From Silurus meridionalis (taxonomy: Eukaryota > Chordata > Actinopteri > Siluriformes > Siluridae), in NCBI RefSeq assembly GCF_014805685.1, contig NC_060886.1, forward strand, positions 30,742,362 to 30,806,361: a stretch of DNA of 64,000 nucleotides. Reading direction: 5' to 3'. Below, one piece after another: positions 1 to 11,084 of this stretch. The position numbers and the translations under genes are program-made. Every line of letters begins with the position of its first letter. Position 1 is the first letter of the stretch. Under the pieces are notes generated by a model. That model was not told the DNA's origin, did not search any database, and saw nothing but the letters and a program-made list of their open reading frames with translations.

Positions 1-68
1 TTGATGAACTGCGATTCGTAACCTGAATTATACGTATGCCGGGGCGTTCGTAACCCGAGGTTCCACTG
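1..68. mobile_element. pogo/Tigger-like DNA transposon terminus (runs off window)
   Basis: Read on the minus strand, the sequence begins CAGTGGAACCTCGGGTTACG and continues with further spaced TACGAA-type repeats. This is the layout of pogo/Tigger-type terminal inverted repeats. A TA dinucleotide follows the outer end at 69-70, as expected for TA-target insertion. The rest of the element and the second end lie outside the window, so no transposase can be judged. The family call is by pattern only. Confidence 0.5.
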
Positions 69-440
69 TATACTAAAACAAATCGAAATAATCAAAATAC
101 TGTATACAATATTAAGTGTTAAAAAAAAAGAATAAAAATTAATAATTTAAAAAATTCACTTTAAAAAATGTATCCCTCCGAGTCCAGTGCGCATCATGTA
201 GACTCGGTCGGCGACCAGCTCGCGGCGGATCTGCTCCGGTTTGAAAATGATCGACTATCCGCGAAAGTTGTATGTTGCATAATTGTGATACAGCGAAATC
301 TATTTGGACAAGCGAAAAAAAAGAACTATGACACTGTGGAAACTATCAAACAACAATGCACGAGCATTTCAATGAGCATTAGAAGAAGCGTTAAAAGGAC
401 ACTGAAAAATTAAGACCTGTTTTAATTATTTAAGGCGAAT

Positions 441-472
441 TTAAGACTTTTTATGACCTCGCAGAAACCCTG
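441..472. mobile_element. Terminus of an unclassified TIR transposon
   Basis: The stretch ends GCAGAAACCCTG. It matches, in reverse complement, the left end of the TIR element at 48654-49065 over about 29 bases with about 4 differences. No partner terminus is visible between 69 and 440, so this is a truncated copy or one whose other end has decayed. The 81-codon open frame at 168-413 has no recognisable transposase motif. Confidence 0.4.
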
Positions 473-1390
473 AGTGTGGATGAGCAATTTAGTATCCAAT
501 AAGTGCAAATAGCAATGTATATAAATAAATCTACAACAAATATATAAATATACAAAAAAACATTATGGAAGTGTAAAGGTGCAATATTTTTTTGAATAAT
601 ACTGTATAAGACTAAAAGATTTCTGTAGGTGTCAACCGAGAAACTCCTGTAGAAACTCAGCATCCTGACCCAAGATGGTAATGAGGCTGATTGTGGTCCT
701 CCATCTCCTGATAGATTTCATCTTTCTGCCTTGAAAGTGTTCAGGTCAGGCTCTAGTGTGTTTCAGCTCGTTTCTTTTTACACCATGCTGAAACAGCGTT
801 CACGTTTTTAGCGTGGATCTGAGCAGTTAAGCTGCATCTCCACACCTCACACTGTTTCCTGCTTCTTTTCTCAGCAGACACATCAAACACTGATAAAAGC
901 AGTTCTACCAGCAACCCTACATGCCCTCTGTGACCACTACGGAAGCTGGACGCTTTTGGAAAGAAGCTCTGCCATGAACAGCGCCTTGATTTTCCTTTTT
1001 CTTAACGCATCACTTTGTAAACAGTTTTTCTTTCTGCACAATGTAGTGCATATACATAGAGTTTAGAACTAATGCTTTTTAGGTTGCACAAACCAAATCT
1101 CAGAGTCTGTGACTCATTTTGGTTCACATGAGGTTGTTTATCACGACTGGGAGCAGTTGAATGAAAAAAGCTTGTATACTCCTCAGACCACCGTAACAAT
1201 GATGGAACTGGAATGAATGGATATTGGGTGGTGAGGGTGAGAATCTTTTGAATTTGGTTCCACTCGAGTTTTCAGCCTCATGAAATCTCAGGGGATTCGC
1301 CACTGGCTCACTTATTAGGGATGAACTTATAATTATACTTATAAGCACTAAACTTATACTTTATAACCTCTTTATTTCTGTGAGGCTGCT
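473..1390. other. Non-coding stretch, nothing recognised
   Basis: There is no repeat, RNA or exon-like signal that I can support. Open frames on both strands are short and overlap each other. Confidence 0.5.
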
Positions 1391-1437
1391 TTGGAACATC
1401 ATTCATTACGAATTCAATTGAAGTGAATTGAGTATAC

Positions 1438-1626
1438 TTATAATAATAATTTACAATGTGTATATAATAATAATAATAATTTAGAATGTGTCTGTAATAA
1501 TTATAATAATAATTACAATAATTATATTATTATTATAGACACATTGTAAATTATTATTGTTGTTATTATTATTATTATTATTATTAGTACTATTAATATT
1601 ATTAGTATTATTAGTATTATTATTAT
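1438..1626. repeat. AT-rich TAA/TTA tract with inverted repeat
   Basis: Imperfect TAA repeats on the left turn into TTA repeats on the right. The motif AATTTACAATGTGT near 1448 and its variant near 1478 recur inverted as ACACATTGTAAATT near 1540. The tract can therefore fold into a long AT-rich hairpin. It could be a decayed foldback element or a microsatellite that expanded on both arms. Confidence 0.6.
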
Positions 1627-1729
1627 AAGAAGATCAGACGGATATTTACCTGTTCGTCTGTACTTTAAGTCTTCTAGTTCTGCGATTCTGTACTACTGAA
1701 TTTCTATCTAGGATGATTAAAATGCTTTA

Positions 1730-1730
<1 letters not shown>

Positions 1731-1767
<37 letters not shown>
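1731..1767 (+). repeat. (CTGT)n microsatellite
   Basis: About nine tetranucleotide units, followed by a few ATCC units up to about 1793. Confidence 0.9.
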
Positions 1768-1799
1768 CATTCTTCTATCCATCTATCCATCCATACAAA

Positions 1800-3058
1800 C
1801 CCAGAGAATATAGTGGAATATCACATCATTAGCTCACAGCTCTTTGGGTGTTTGTCCTGAATGCTGGAGTTTCAGTACACATTCAGGTGGTGGTGGTTTT
1901 TTTTTTTTTTCATTGTTTGTTTTTTTTTTCTTCTTTTTTTTCAAGGTTTTTCAGTTTTTCCCCACTTCCCAAAAGCATACCATTATGAGGAGTGCCTGAA
2001 AGTTGCCTCCAGGTGTGAATGAGTGCGTGAATGTTGGTGTGCGAAATCGATTTGCATTCTATCTGTAATTATTTAAAAATAAATATAATAAAGAAACAAA
2101 CACAAAAAAAATCTACAATAGAATTCTCAGCCCATCATGAATCTCTTGACACGGCTCTCTGCCACTCAGCCCGTTCCATCTCGTACAGAAGTAGTAAACG
2201 AGTTGTTTAGTAGAAAGAAATGCTTATTTAATCGCAAATCTTTCACAGTCGACCGTTTTCATGCTCATGCTGCTTTACAAGGGATTTTGATTTATCTTCA
2301 TGGTTGCCTGCATGCAGATTCCAGATGCAAATGTCACATTTAGAACAACCCTTCCAGATCCTTCATGCCTGAACCAATGGCACAGAGCAGACAAATGTTC
2401 AACTACTCTCCAAGTTGCTACGTAGAAAAAAAAAAAACCCGCTCTATAATTCTTTATGGTGAATGAATGTAGATGTAGCACATTTTGGAGACATCTAATG
2501 CAGCTTTTACCACCCAGATGATCTGTTTTTCATAGACAATCACAGCAGGAAGACGAGCGGAGGATAGAATGTGGCTGAGATATCACATAAAGGAAGCTAA
2601 ATGAATCAACATACACACACTGGTGAGAAAAACAACAGACAAGACGCGGCCTCGGGGCGATTTCCCGGCGAGAGACGGAGCAAGATTAAAGTCGTACAGA
2701 AGTTTTGTTGCAGCTATTTCTGCATCAGTCTATCAATCACAGAGATATACGCTTCAAACCGATGGAACACGGCTCCGGGTTTATATTTTGCGTCTTTGAG
2801 GTTTCTTCTTTAAAACGCTCTGGCGTGCACACATGCATGTATTTATGTAGAAGCTGATTATTGTTCCCGAGGAACCAGAGCAGTGAACTCGTCACCTAAA
2901 CACACATGGAACCAGTTTGGGTTTAAGGTCAGTGTCCAAATCACTACGCATGCTTGGATTCCACGTGTCATTTTAGGTTTGGTTGTGTTATAAAATACAA
3001 GGTGATCTTTTCTGGAAGTTTGCAAGTATCAAATACCTTCAGTATTCAGATGAAGTGA
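1800..3058. other. Non-coding stretch, nothing recognised
   Basis: It contains poly-T near 1898-1940 and otherwise unique-looking sequence. Short open frames at 2137-2343 and 2601-2813 show no domain. Confidence 0.5.
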
Positions 3059-3060
3059 AC

Positions 3061-3436
3061 AAAAGTCCTGACACACCTGGATTTTCCAGTCATATGAAAT
3101 TTCGCTGTCACTTAAACTAGAAGACCAGCTCCATGAAGATCTGCTTTCCATGGGGTTGGATGATGTGGAAGATCTCCAGCAATAGAGCTCCAACCTGATG
3201 ACCTCTGGAAAGAATGTGAACGCTGACTGAACCCAAGTCTCCTCACTTTCTCACCTACATGAGTATCTGACTTTATTTATACCCTTGTAGCTGAATGAAT
3301 CTCCAGTGGAACATCTACCCATAAGAGTGAAGGTTATTATAAGAGCAAATGCAGACAAAATGTTTAATAGGGATGTTCTCAAGGAAGCACAAACAAATCT
3401 TATCGTCAGGTGCCCACAAATGTTTCTCTATATCTG
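3061..3436 (+). mobile_element. Tc1-like transposon relic (non-autonomous family)
   Basis: It shares the body of a family found about ten times in this window. The order is: a terminal stretch ending in ACACCTG, a piece derived from the transposase DDE region (AGCTCCATGAAGATCTGC), a C-terminal piece (TCCTCACTTTCTCACCTACA), AGTGGAACATCT, and a 3' end resembling GGTGTCCACAAA. Translated, the body corresponds to the last third of a Tc1 transposase but is full of stops. This copy lost most of its 5' half. Confidence 0.75.
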
Positions 3437-3437
3437 G

Positions 3438-3548
3438 AAGCTGAGTCATGTCAGGTTGATTTCTATCTGGTTAGATCGAAACGTTTCACTACTCATCCGA
3501 GCAGCTTCTTCCATTTGAGAAGCTAGCCAGATACCACATGACTCAGAC
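3438..3548 (-). mobile_element. Hairpin with hammerhead-like core, probable Penelope-type relic
   Basis: Eleven-base perfect arms (3441-3451 and 3536-3546) and a second pair (3464-3473 and 3524-3533, one mismatch) enclose a minus-strand core. The core is UGGAAGA (3513-3507), then a stem-loop (3506-3488) whose six-base arms pair with G-U wobbles, then GAAAC (3487-3483). Hammerhead ribozymes have CUGANGA, stem II and GAAA in this order, and Penelope-like elements of animals are known to carry them. The first box has two substitutions, so activity is unlikely. The assignment is inference. Confidence 0.45.
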
Positions 3549-3565
3549 GTTTGTCCATACAGTGT

Positions 3566-4598
3566 ATGTATTATGTACTAATACACCACATTGTGCTTGA
3601 AGATGGAGGTCTGGTTAGAAAACGCCAATAGCAACACAATGATCTGACATTTAAACACGAATGCTAACGGGCAAATGAACAAATGCAGACAGAGAAAGAG
3701 CACTTCTCCAGCGGATATAACCGCTGAGCTAAACTGGGTTTGTCCTGGACGACGACATTGCATTCATTCATCAACCTCAGCGCACACACGCTCTGACCTT
3801 CCTGAGCTAAAAACAGAAGGTTTCATAAGAAAACGAATTCAAGAGAAAGAAGGACGGAGCTCTGGACTCGGTTTCTCGTTACAGTCCCATTTAATATAAA
3901 TGTAGATTTATATTATATACATGAAAAAATCTTTCTTAGTTTTAAAAACTGTTGTTAAATGACTGATTTTAAACATGGCACATTTTTCCATAGAACTCTG
4001 ACATTAAGGGCATCTTCTGGACTGAGACTGGTGAAATCTCTTAGAGCTGATCTTCCAGTTTAGGGGTCACAGATTCAAAAGCTTGAGATTTTAACCTTGA
4101 ATGTTTTCTTTGGTTCCTCTTTCAGTCCTGTGTATTCCTCTGCCTTCTTATAATCCTCCCTTAGGATGTTACTGAGTTACTATTAGTGCCATGGATGTTT
4201 TTCTATTAATCTTTTATCTGCCTTCATCTGGAGGCCCAACTTAGATCTTCTGCTTCCTCTACTTCAGATAAGAAGATTTCTGTTGCATTGTCGTTCGCGT
4301 TCTGGATTGTTTTCGGGATTCTGCTCACAGAGGGATCAGGGATTCTGCTATAATCCTTGCCTTTGTTGATGCAAGTTGTTGCTGGCATGTTGATTAATCG
4401 ATGCCGTATTTCCCTCCTGCCAAAACAGCTGCTGATGGGATATTCCCATAGAGGCCATTACTACTGTCTGTGGGATTCATATCTTTACAACTGATAGAAG
4501 TAATAACTACAGCAAGACAACTAAGGAGTGAATAAAACAGGAATATTATTGCTAAGAGAATTTCGAAATGATGATGTAGATACGGATGATTTAGATAC
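3566..4598. other. Non-coding stretch, nothing recognised
   Basis: A short Tc1-type end (TGTCCATACAGTGTA) sits at about 3552-3566. Beyond it I see no repeat or exon-like signal. Confidence 0.5.
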
Positions 4599-4599
4599 C

Positions 4600-4682
4600 G
4601 TAGAGAAGATGCTGTGAAAGAAACTCCCAGAGAAGGTCGAAGGAAGAAAACCTCGAATCACAAGGGAACCTTGCTAGTGGAG
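4600..4682 (+). repeat. Degenerate copy of an unclassified interspersed repeat
   Basis: The series GAAAGAAACTCCCAGAGA, GGAAGAAAACCTCGA and AAGGGAACCTT runs in the same order as in the better copy at 28376-28600. I know this repeat type from other fish sequences but cannot name its class. Confidence 0.3.
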
Positions 4683-4689
4683 CTTTAAA

Positions 4690-6620
4690 TCCACTAGTGT
4701 GCATTAGAAGAAAAGGAAGGTCTGACAGAATTACGTGTGGAGAAAAGATGTGTACCGTGGGCATACTTGAAATTTTATTGTCTTGGAATGAATATAAAAC
4801 CAGGCAAGTCTTCAGTAACCATGTGAGCTTAGATCTTCTGAATGAGAAACTTCTTAATAAATTGGCAAATGCTAATATTTGGGGTATACACAGTCCTGAC
4901 TGTGATATGAGCATGAGCAGGTAAAGTGTGTCAGGGTTTGGCACCAACATCACATACAGATCATTAGGTACATAATGATCTGTCCATGAACCCCCCAAAT
5001 CTGCAGGTATGTAAAGTCCTGACCCCTAATTGAAATGGGGTGTTGTAGAATAAACCTCTGCTCCATCCTGCCTTCATTATTCTAGGTACTAATAAAGAGC
5101 CTGCATCTTTTGATCAAAATGGGTGTTGGAGATCATAAAGGTCCAGAGGTACTATAGAGTGAGACTATTCATCTTTTATAGGTCGCTATAATGCATCATT
5201 AAAAGCACTTTTTTCCTGTGGGGCAGTGGAATGTAGATGGAACAGGGGTGATGGTGGCACATTTTCTGATATACCTATAAGAAAGTCTGAACAATCAAGC
5301 AATAGTCAGTAGCACAACACAATATTATTCATTTAATGTAATGCCAATATGTTTGAGCTTAACAATATTTCTGAGATTGAAAAAGAGCAGATTTACTAAT
5401 TAGTTGTTTAGTTATCCTACAATAATGGCTGGCAGTGGAATGGGCGTCATTAATGAGCCTAATGGCCTGTGGGTAAAACAGTTTTTTTCTGCCTGAAGGT
5501 TGGCAGGTTTAAAAAGAAAAAGGCTGTCCTGGGACCAACTCTTGTCCTTGATGATGCTGATTATTCTCCTGATAACTTTCCTGGCCTGGTAGAACCTCTC
5601 GAGTGTTGGTAAGGCTGTTTGGGCAGCTCAGGTTTGGGTTTTACATTAGGTTTAAATCTACAACTATTTGGAACTTCTAGTCATGCACAGACTTGGCTGC
5701 TCTCCATGGGTTTGTCCTAAATCTAAAATATTTCATTTTTTTTTTCTTTCTTTAGGACATTCCTTATATTTATACCAGTCAGTGACACGGTAATGGTTTG
5801 ATCTGTGATGGATACACACACTTTTTAACAGACTCCTAATTATCTGTCTATCTTAATTATGAACCCAGCAGATGGATTATCAGGAAGGGGGTCTCGCTCT
5901 CACACTCACGACCGCACCGCACACAAACCCGGGGCAAATGTGATGGATGAAAACCTCAGCTGAGGTTCAGGCAAGGAGAAAAAGGCAATTAAAGCTGATA
6001 GAGGGAGGAGATTAGAAAACCGGGTAAAGTTTCTTTTCACATCATTTTTTTTGCATATACTAAACTAAATTACTAAAACTACTGCTTTGATATGGAGTTT
6101 ATAAATGCCCCGGGGGGCGGGGCAGTAATTTCTGGTAGCAAATCGGATCTTTCTCTGGACGACTTCTCTTCCAGATGGACCTTTTCGAGAAATATTTAAG
6201 ACTTTGTTCATGTGAACTTCGTAATAAATAACCATTATTAAGACAATCTAACAGAACTCGGACAAGCTACGTTCTCTATATAAAGATTAGAGAACAAAGC
6301 TAGAGGCTGGTGTTTAATTGCTGTTTGTGGCAATGTTTATGGTCAATGGCTTCCAGGATGAATGCTGCAGATCATACACTAGCGAGATCGAAAAAGACGT
6401 CCTTGAGTCTGAACAGATCTTCCACGTTTGGTTAAACTCTTTCCAAAGCAAAAAAATTGGTTGTAAACTAACCTCCTGCTCAATTGAGGAGACATGATTG
6501 TCCTTTGGTCTCGGTTTAATTTGACTTCCTTTGATTATTTTTTTTTTCTTTCTGTTCCTAACCACCCTCCTTCCTTCATTTGTTTGCCCTTCCTCTTAAA
6601 ACTCATTTTCACGATCTATT
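4690..6620. other. Long non-coding stretch without named features
   Basis: Mostly unique-looking AT-rich DNA. Around 5430-5640 the text resembles a moderately repeated fish sequence, but I cannot classify it. Open frames at 4591-4998 (minus) and 6314-6565 (minus) lack domains and have no splice context that stands out. Confidence 0.5.
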
Positions 6621-6628
6621 CATTAAGC

Positions 6629-6630
<2 letters not shown>

Positions 6631-6673
<43 letters not shown>

Positions 6674-6680
6674 AGTGTGT
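6631..6680 (+). repeat. (GT)n microsatellite
   Basis: About 20 uninterrupted units ending in a GAGAGTGTGTGA imperfection. Confidence 0.95.
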
Positions 6681-6959
6681 GAATTAATGCTCCCCGAGTA
6701 GGTGGTAGCTCTGATTCATGGCTGCTTTTAGCCCGTGGACTCACGAAGCCTCTGAAGCCTTCTGAACTCGCGGTTCCTCGCAAGCACACACGTGGTGCCA
6801 AGGTGACTGATGGAAAGGGCGTTAAGACCGCGTATTCATTTACAAAATAGGCTGACGGTGTGCGTTTCCATTAGCGTGTGTGTTTAAGTGTGTACGTGAT
6901 CGTGTGCACTGCATGAGCATGTGTGCTCATGGCCATCTAGATTTTCACTTTACAACGTG

Positions 6960-7135
6960 TTTATAGGAATGAATAAATCAGACTGGCACGCGGTTATATA
7001 TGCTAATTGACGAACAACTCGGACGCCGGCCTGTACGCTAGCCGCCCCGCCTTCTGCATTTAAAGAGGAAATGAATTTATGGTTGGTGTGGGTCGGTCAC
7101 GTTGCGTCTAATTAAAGCAAAGTGCTGGTGTTGAG
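6960..7135. other. Candidate conserved non-coding element
   Basis: Unique, balanced-composition sequence with several homeodomain-type TAATT cores (GCTAATTGACG, TCTAATTAAAGC) and no repeat signature, lying between two CA/GT arrays. Such texture often marks enhancers in gene deserts. Conservation cannot be seen from one sequence. Confidence 0.25.
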
Positions 7136-7153
7136 CCTGTTTTATCAATCATG

Positions 7154-7160
<7 letters not shown>

Positions 7161-7194
<34 letters not shown>
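7161..7194 (+). repeat. (CA)n microsatellite
   Basis: About 16 uninterrupted units preceded by a short CT run. Confidence 0.95.
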
Positions 7195-7197
<3 letters not shown>

Positions 7198-7254
7198 TAA
7201 GAAGAAATAATGTAGGTGACTATCTAACAATTTTATTTGTTCCTCTCATTTCGA

Positions 7255-7470
7255 TTTGCATGCATTTTTGATGATCGAGAGAAAGAAAGGGATGAGCGTT
7301 TCCGTCCTCTCGCGGCTCTCAGCCATGTTTCATTCGCACTCAAAAGACTTTGACATATATTAATGGCAGTTTACAGAGTGTGAAATTGCCTCACTAATCA
7401 CGTTTCGACGCCTATCAGCACGTGGCCCGGGCAGGACCGCAGGTATGTTACCTTTTGTTCACGTCTCGCA
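7255..7470. other. Candidate conserved non-coding element
   Basis: Unique sequence with intact CpGs (TCGCGGCTCTCAGCC, CACGTTTCGACGCC), an E-box CACGTG within GCACGTGGCCCGG, and TTAATGG cores. It contrasts with the repeat-rich surroundings. No open frame or splice pair is convincing. Confidence 0.25.
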
Positions 7471-7784
7471 GACAGTATGTGCTTGTGTTGCCTGTAGGGA
7501 ACATCTGTCCAGATGAGACACTCCCTATTTGTTCTCATCAGTAAGCTGAGATAGAGAGAGAGTACATGTGTGTGTGTGTTTGCTGCTTCAGCTGTTTTTA
7601 CAGTACCCTATGTACTTGGAAATGATCTCCGGTCGCCATGACAACCACCGTACTCACACACCTGTACTGAGTCTTTTTCTCTTGACACACTTCTGTCACT
7701 GTTCATTGTTCCCTTGGCAGCAAAATTTTTTCCACTTCTACACCCCTATATACACACACACACAATATATTCATACAACTTAGT

Positions 7785-7888
7785 TAAGGGCCTTGGTCAG
7801 GGGCCCAGCAGTGGCACCTTAGTGGTGGTGGGATTTGAACCCATGACCTTCTGAGCTGAATTCCAACATCTTAACCACTTCCTATGAC
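7785..7888 (-). mobile_element. tRNA-derived SINE head with conserved tail piece
   Basis: On the minus strand AGTGGTTAAGATGTTG (A-box side) is followed by GGGTTCAAATCCCACC (B box) and GGGCCCCTGACCAAGGCCC. The same order occurs at 9421, 11850, 20710, 23930 and 49868. It is not a tRNA gene because it lacks a closed acceptor stem. Confidence 0.7.
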
Positions 7889-8435
7889 TAAGTCTGGGGT
7901 GATACGGGATATTATCTTGATCCTGATGATGATGATGATATGCTACAATTTTGTCACTTTGTTCCTTGGATCTGATACGAAGACAACTGATGGAAAGGTT
8001 TTCTTCTCCTAAACCCCAAATTAAAGGATTATTGGCACAAATACAGCAAACCATGACTAACAGACAGTTAGGAGACAAGCCTGAACCTAGAATCCAGCCT
8101 ATACGCACTTTACTCTGTTTTCTCGCCGAAGACGAAATAAAGTTAAAAATGACTCCTAGTGCAGAACGTCGAGATCTAAATGTTGCTTGTATTTTTAGAT
8201 TTTCCTGAGAGGAGCGAGCACTTTTTTTTTTTTTTGGTGAGTCGGCGACGATAAATCATGCCTGTCCCGCCTGAGATGTTCCGTCTGTACCAAAGGGGGT
8301 CTCCTGATGATGTTTAGAAGTTTCTCCTAATTAAAAATCCAGGGTATTTTTAAAGACGCCCCATTTTTACGATTGTCTACGAGACGTGTGGGAAGTGTGT
8401 GGAAAATGCTACTACACATTATGTCTCATGGGAGG

Positions 8436-8436
<1 letters not shown>

Positions 8437-8477
<41 letters not shown>
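8437..8477 (+). repeat. (GT)n microsatellite
   Basis: About 20 uninterrupted units. Confidence 0.95.
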
Positions 8478-8478
<1 letters not shown>

Positions 8479-8631
8479 TAAGGGGTGGGTGGTCATCACA
8501 ACACACCATTGTGCAGAACTAGAACCTCATACCATGACGGATGATGGATTACGAGTGTCGGTAATCTATCACACTTCTGACAGGTAGCACAAACACACAC
8601 CGACACACACACGGAATACCCTTATCTTATC

Positions 8632-8635
<4 letters not shown>

Positions 8636-8674
<39 letters not shown>
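8636..8674 (+). repeat. (GT)n microsatellite
   Basis: About 19 uninterrupted units, 160 bases after the previous array. Confidence 0.95.
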
Positions 8675-8676
<2 letters not shown>

Positions 8677-8886
8677 CGTATTGTGCTACTGTAACACAAC
8701 AAAATCTAATGAAACGTGTGTGTCGCTCAAATGCGTCCTTCTGTTTACAAATAATACATTGAGATGGAAAGTTCTGCATTCGAGTTGAAGCACTTAATGG
8801 CGTCCACATGCTCTTGCTGTCTGTCACACACACACAGGCGAAAGGAAGTCCCTCCCACAGCGTTGGGGCCATTAAGGAAACAGGAG

Positions 8887-8888
<2 letters not shown>

Positions 8889-8952
<64 letters not shown>
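8889..8952 (+). repeat. (GT)n microsatellite, long
   Basis: About 31 uninterrupted units, one of the longest dinucleotide arrays in the window. Confidence 0.95.
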
Positions 8953-8969
8953 TTAGATAAACGAAGCTC

Positions 8970-9205
8970 TTGCGAAATAGCCCAGGTCTGAAGAATTCGA
9001 TTCGCACACCATCACAATAATGGTCTTATAAATCCATAGAAATAAGGAACAGCGTGAAGGGGATTAGGCGTGAAACGCTCGACAGCGGTTAGCCGCAGCA
9101 CCATTAGAGAATTAAAACAGACTCGATGTCCGTAATATCACGTACAGGATCCAGTGAATACCCCGTGTGCGCTGATTAAACACGGACCACAGACGGTATA
9201 TTACA
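8970..9205. other. Candidate conserved non-coding element
   Basis: Unique sequence with preserved CpGs and AT-rich cores (AATAATGGTCTTATAAATC, GCACCATTAGAGAATTAAAA), lying between GT arrays. No coding signal. Confidence 0.25.
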
Positions 9206-9209
9206 GAGT

Positions 9210-9211
<2 letters not shown>

Positions 9212-9242
<31 letters not shown>
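9212..9242 (+). repeat. (GT)n microsatellite
   Basis: About 15 uninterrupted units. Confidence 0.95.
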
Positions 9243-9245
<3 letters not shown>

Positions 9246-9420
9246 GGTTCGTGGGGGCGTAGGAACAAAACCGCACGGTACACAAGAAAAAATGCAATAT
9301 AACGAGTATGGAGCAGCCACACGTGAAGATTCACACTCCTTACTGGGTGGGAAATTACAAAACAGGCTATAACACACTTATGATCCATGGAATATAGAAA
9401 ACTACAGAATCAACTACAGG

Positions 9421-9585
9421 GAAGGTGGGAGCTCCGTGGTTAAGGTATTGTACTTTAAATCTGAAGATTGTGAGTTCAAATCCCAGCCCCACCAAGCTGG
9501 GCCCCTAAGCAAGGCCCTTAACCCCTGATCAGTTGTATGAATGAGATGAATGAGAAGTCGCTCTGGACAAGGGTGAAGTAAACCT
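9421..9585 (+). mobile_element. tRNA-derived SINE, most complete copy
   Basis: The A-box region GGGAGCTCCGTGGTTAAGG (about 9427-9445) and B box GAGTTCAAATCCC (9472-9484) form the polymerase III head. They are followed by GGGCCCCTAAGCAAGGCCC and then GAAGTCGCTCTGGACAAGGG, which resembles the central domain of V-type SINEs. The copy is degenerate and has no clear target duplication. Confidence 0.75.
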
Positions 9586-9755
9586 TCAGCATATCCTGAA
9601 TCGTCCTACAGCCAACAATGATATAATACAAATGATCCAGAATAGTTACATCTAATCACCAAGCACTGGATCTACTTCCAGAGATCGCTTAAAGTAAACA
9701 GGTGTTGCCTTGTGTTTTCAATTGCTTTAATTGCTTTCAATTAACGAGCACGCTC

Positions 9756-9884
9756 GAGACATCTGGCAGGATCTTCCCAGACGAGTGGAGGTTATTAGAA
9801 CGGCTAATTGCGGAACGATGCGGAACGGGAATGTTCAAAGAGCGAATGTATCTTGTGGCAAAGTGTCCACAAACTTTTGGAAAT
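9756..9884 (+). mobile_element. Tc1-like relic, 3' fragment
   Basis: Matches only the end of the recurrent Tc1 family: ACATCTGGCAGGATCTTCCC, AGTGGAGGTTATTAGAAC, a GGAATGTTCAAA piece and GTGTCCACAAACTTTTGG. The 5' two thirds are absent. Confidence 0.65.
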
Positions 9885-10080
9885 ATTGCTTTTTTTTTTA
9901 AATGTTTTTATCAGACTGGAAAATAAAACGATTCACATGGAATTTTACCGGATTATTTCAATCTATGCTCGTGTTTTTAGTGTAATCGGAATTTCGTTGG
10001 GATCAACGATGCAGGAAAAGCGCTCAATGCTGACTGTGCTCAATACTCGATCCCTGGTCCATTGTAAATCATTGGACATA

Positions 10081-10083
<3 letters not shown>

Positions 10084-10130
<47 letters not shown>
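10084..10130 (+). repeat. (GT)n microsatellite
   Basis: About 23 uninterrupted units. Confidence 0.95.
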
Positions 10131-10133
<3 letters not shown>

Positions 10134-10229
10134 TTGGACAATCCAGTTTTTTTTTAACATAATAGATTAATCCGGATTCTTTCGTCCCTCCCAAGAAAAA
10201 ACAGAAAAAGCAGGAGGTATCACACCGGG

Positions 10230-10615
10230 CATTTATTATCCCAATTAATCAGTTAATTGAAGAACCTGCTGATTTGAGTGATGCACGATGCGGAGAGCGT
10301 GCAAAAGTAATTGACCCCCTCCTCTTCATTAAGTCTGATGTATGTAACGCAGCGGGATGGTTTCCAAATTTCAGCTCGTTATAGCAAAATAAATGGCGCT
10401 CCCTCCTCCAACCCTGCGTTCTTTTTTTTTTTAAATCCATCTCTTCGAACTTGTTTACAGGACGGAATTCTCGATGTAATACTATGGAGCTTTTTTCTTT
10501 GGGGGCAATTTTCCCATTATCATCATCTTTTTCTCTAACGTGCAGTAATAACTCGTGTATCCTCAGTCTTTTCTCTCCAGGCTTCCAAGGGCTCATTTAT
10601 TAAACTTCCATTCAG
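10230..10615. other. Candidate conserved non-coding element
   Basis: Unique sequence with AATTAATCAGTTAATTGA near its left edge, then GTGATGCACGATGCGGAG and AAAAGTAATTGACC. The paired TAAT cores are of the type bound by homeodomain proteins. A poly-T break lies at 10422. No repeat family is recognised. Confidence 0.3.
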
Positions 10616-11042
10616 CGAATAAAGCATTCCAGCAGCAACAACAACAACAACAGTGATGGGAAGCTTCCTCATGGGGAACGAGCGAGGGAACGTCGACAAG
10701 GGCAAACTATATACGATATTGGAACAGGGCCTTTGTGCAATCAGGTTTTTTTTTTTATTTCTTTTTTATTAAGACGTTGACCATGAAGGCTTTTCTAATA
10801 ACTCCAGAATAAGATTGTGACCTTCTGAACCTTTTAACCCCCTGCACATGCTCACACACTCTCTCACACACTAGACGTAATGCAATATTGAGGACGTGAA
10901 GGAAACTGATTTGTGGCAGAAGATGGATATACACCTGATCTGTTTCCGTCTGCGTCTCTATTCCTCTCTCCGTCTCTGTCAACATCTCTCTCTTTCTCTC
11001 AAGAGTCATCTCTCTCCCGATTTCATGCTCACTTCATCCTTC

Positions 11043-11044
<2 letters not shown>

Positions 11045-11082
<38 letters not shown>
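11045..11082 (+). repeat. (GT)n microsatellite
   Basis: About 19 uninterrupted units. Confidence 0.95.

Positions 11083-11084
<2 letters not shown>

Noticed and set aside
168..413. 81-codon open frame next to transposon ends
   Set aside because: No transposase motif, no start context, and it lies between two decayed transposon termini.
8627..9007. Long open frames of repeated Thr-His or Val-Cys, here and at many other places (for example 12976-13325, 19393-19593, 41710-42228)
   Set aside because: They are read-through of CA/GT arrays, which contain no stop codon in two frames. The flanking residues show no domain.
9421..9490. Possible tRNA gene
   Set aside because: A and B boxes are present, but the acceptor stem does not close and the same head recurs with a common tail at several sites. 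It is a SINE head.
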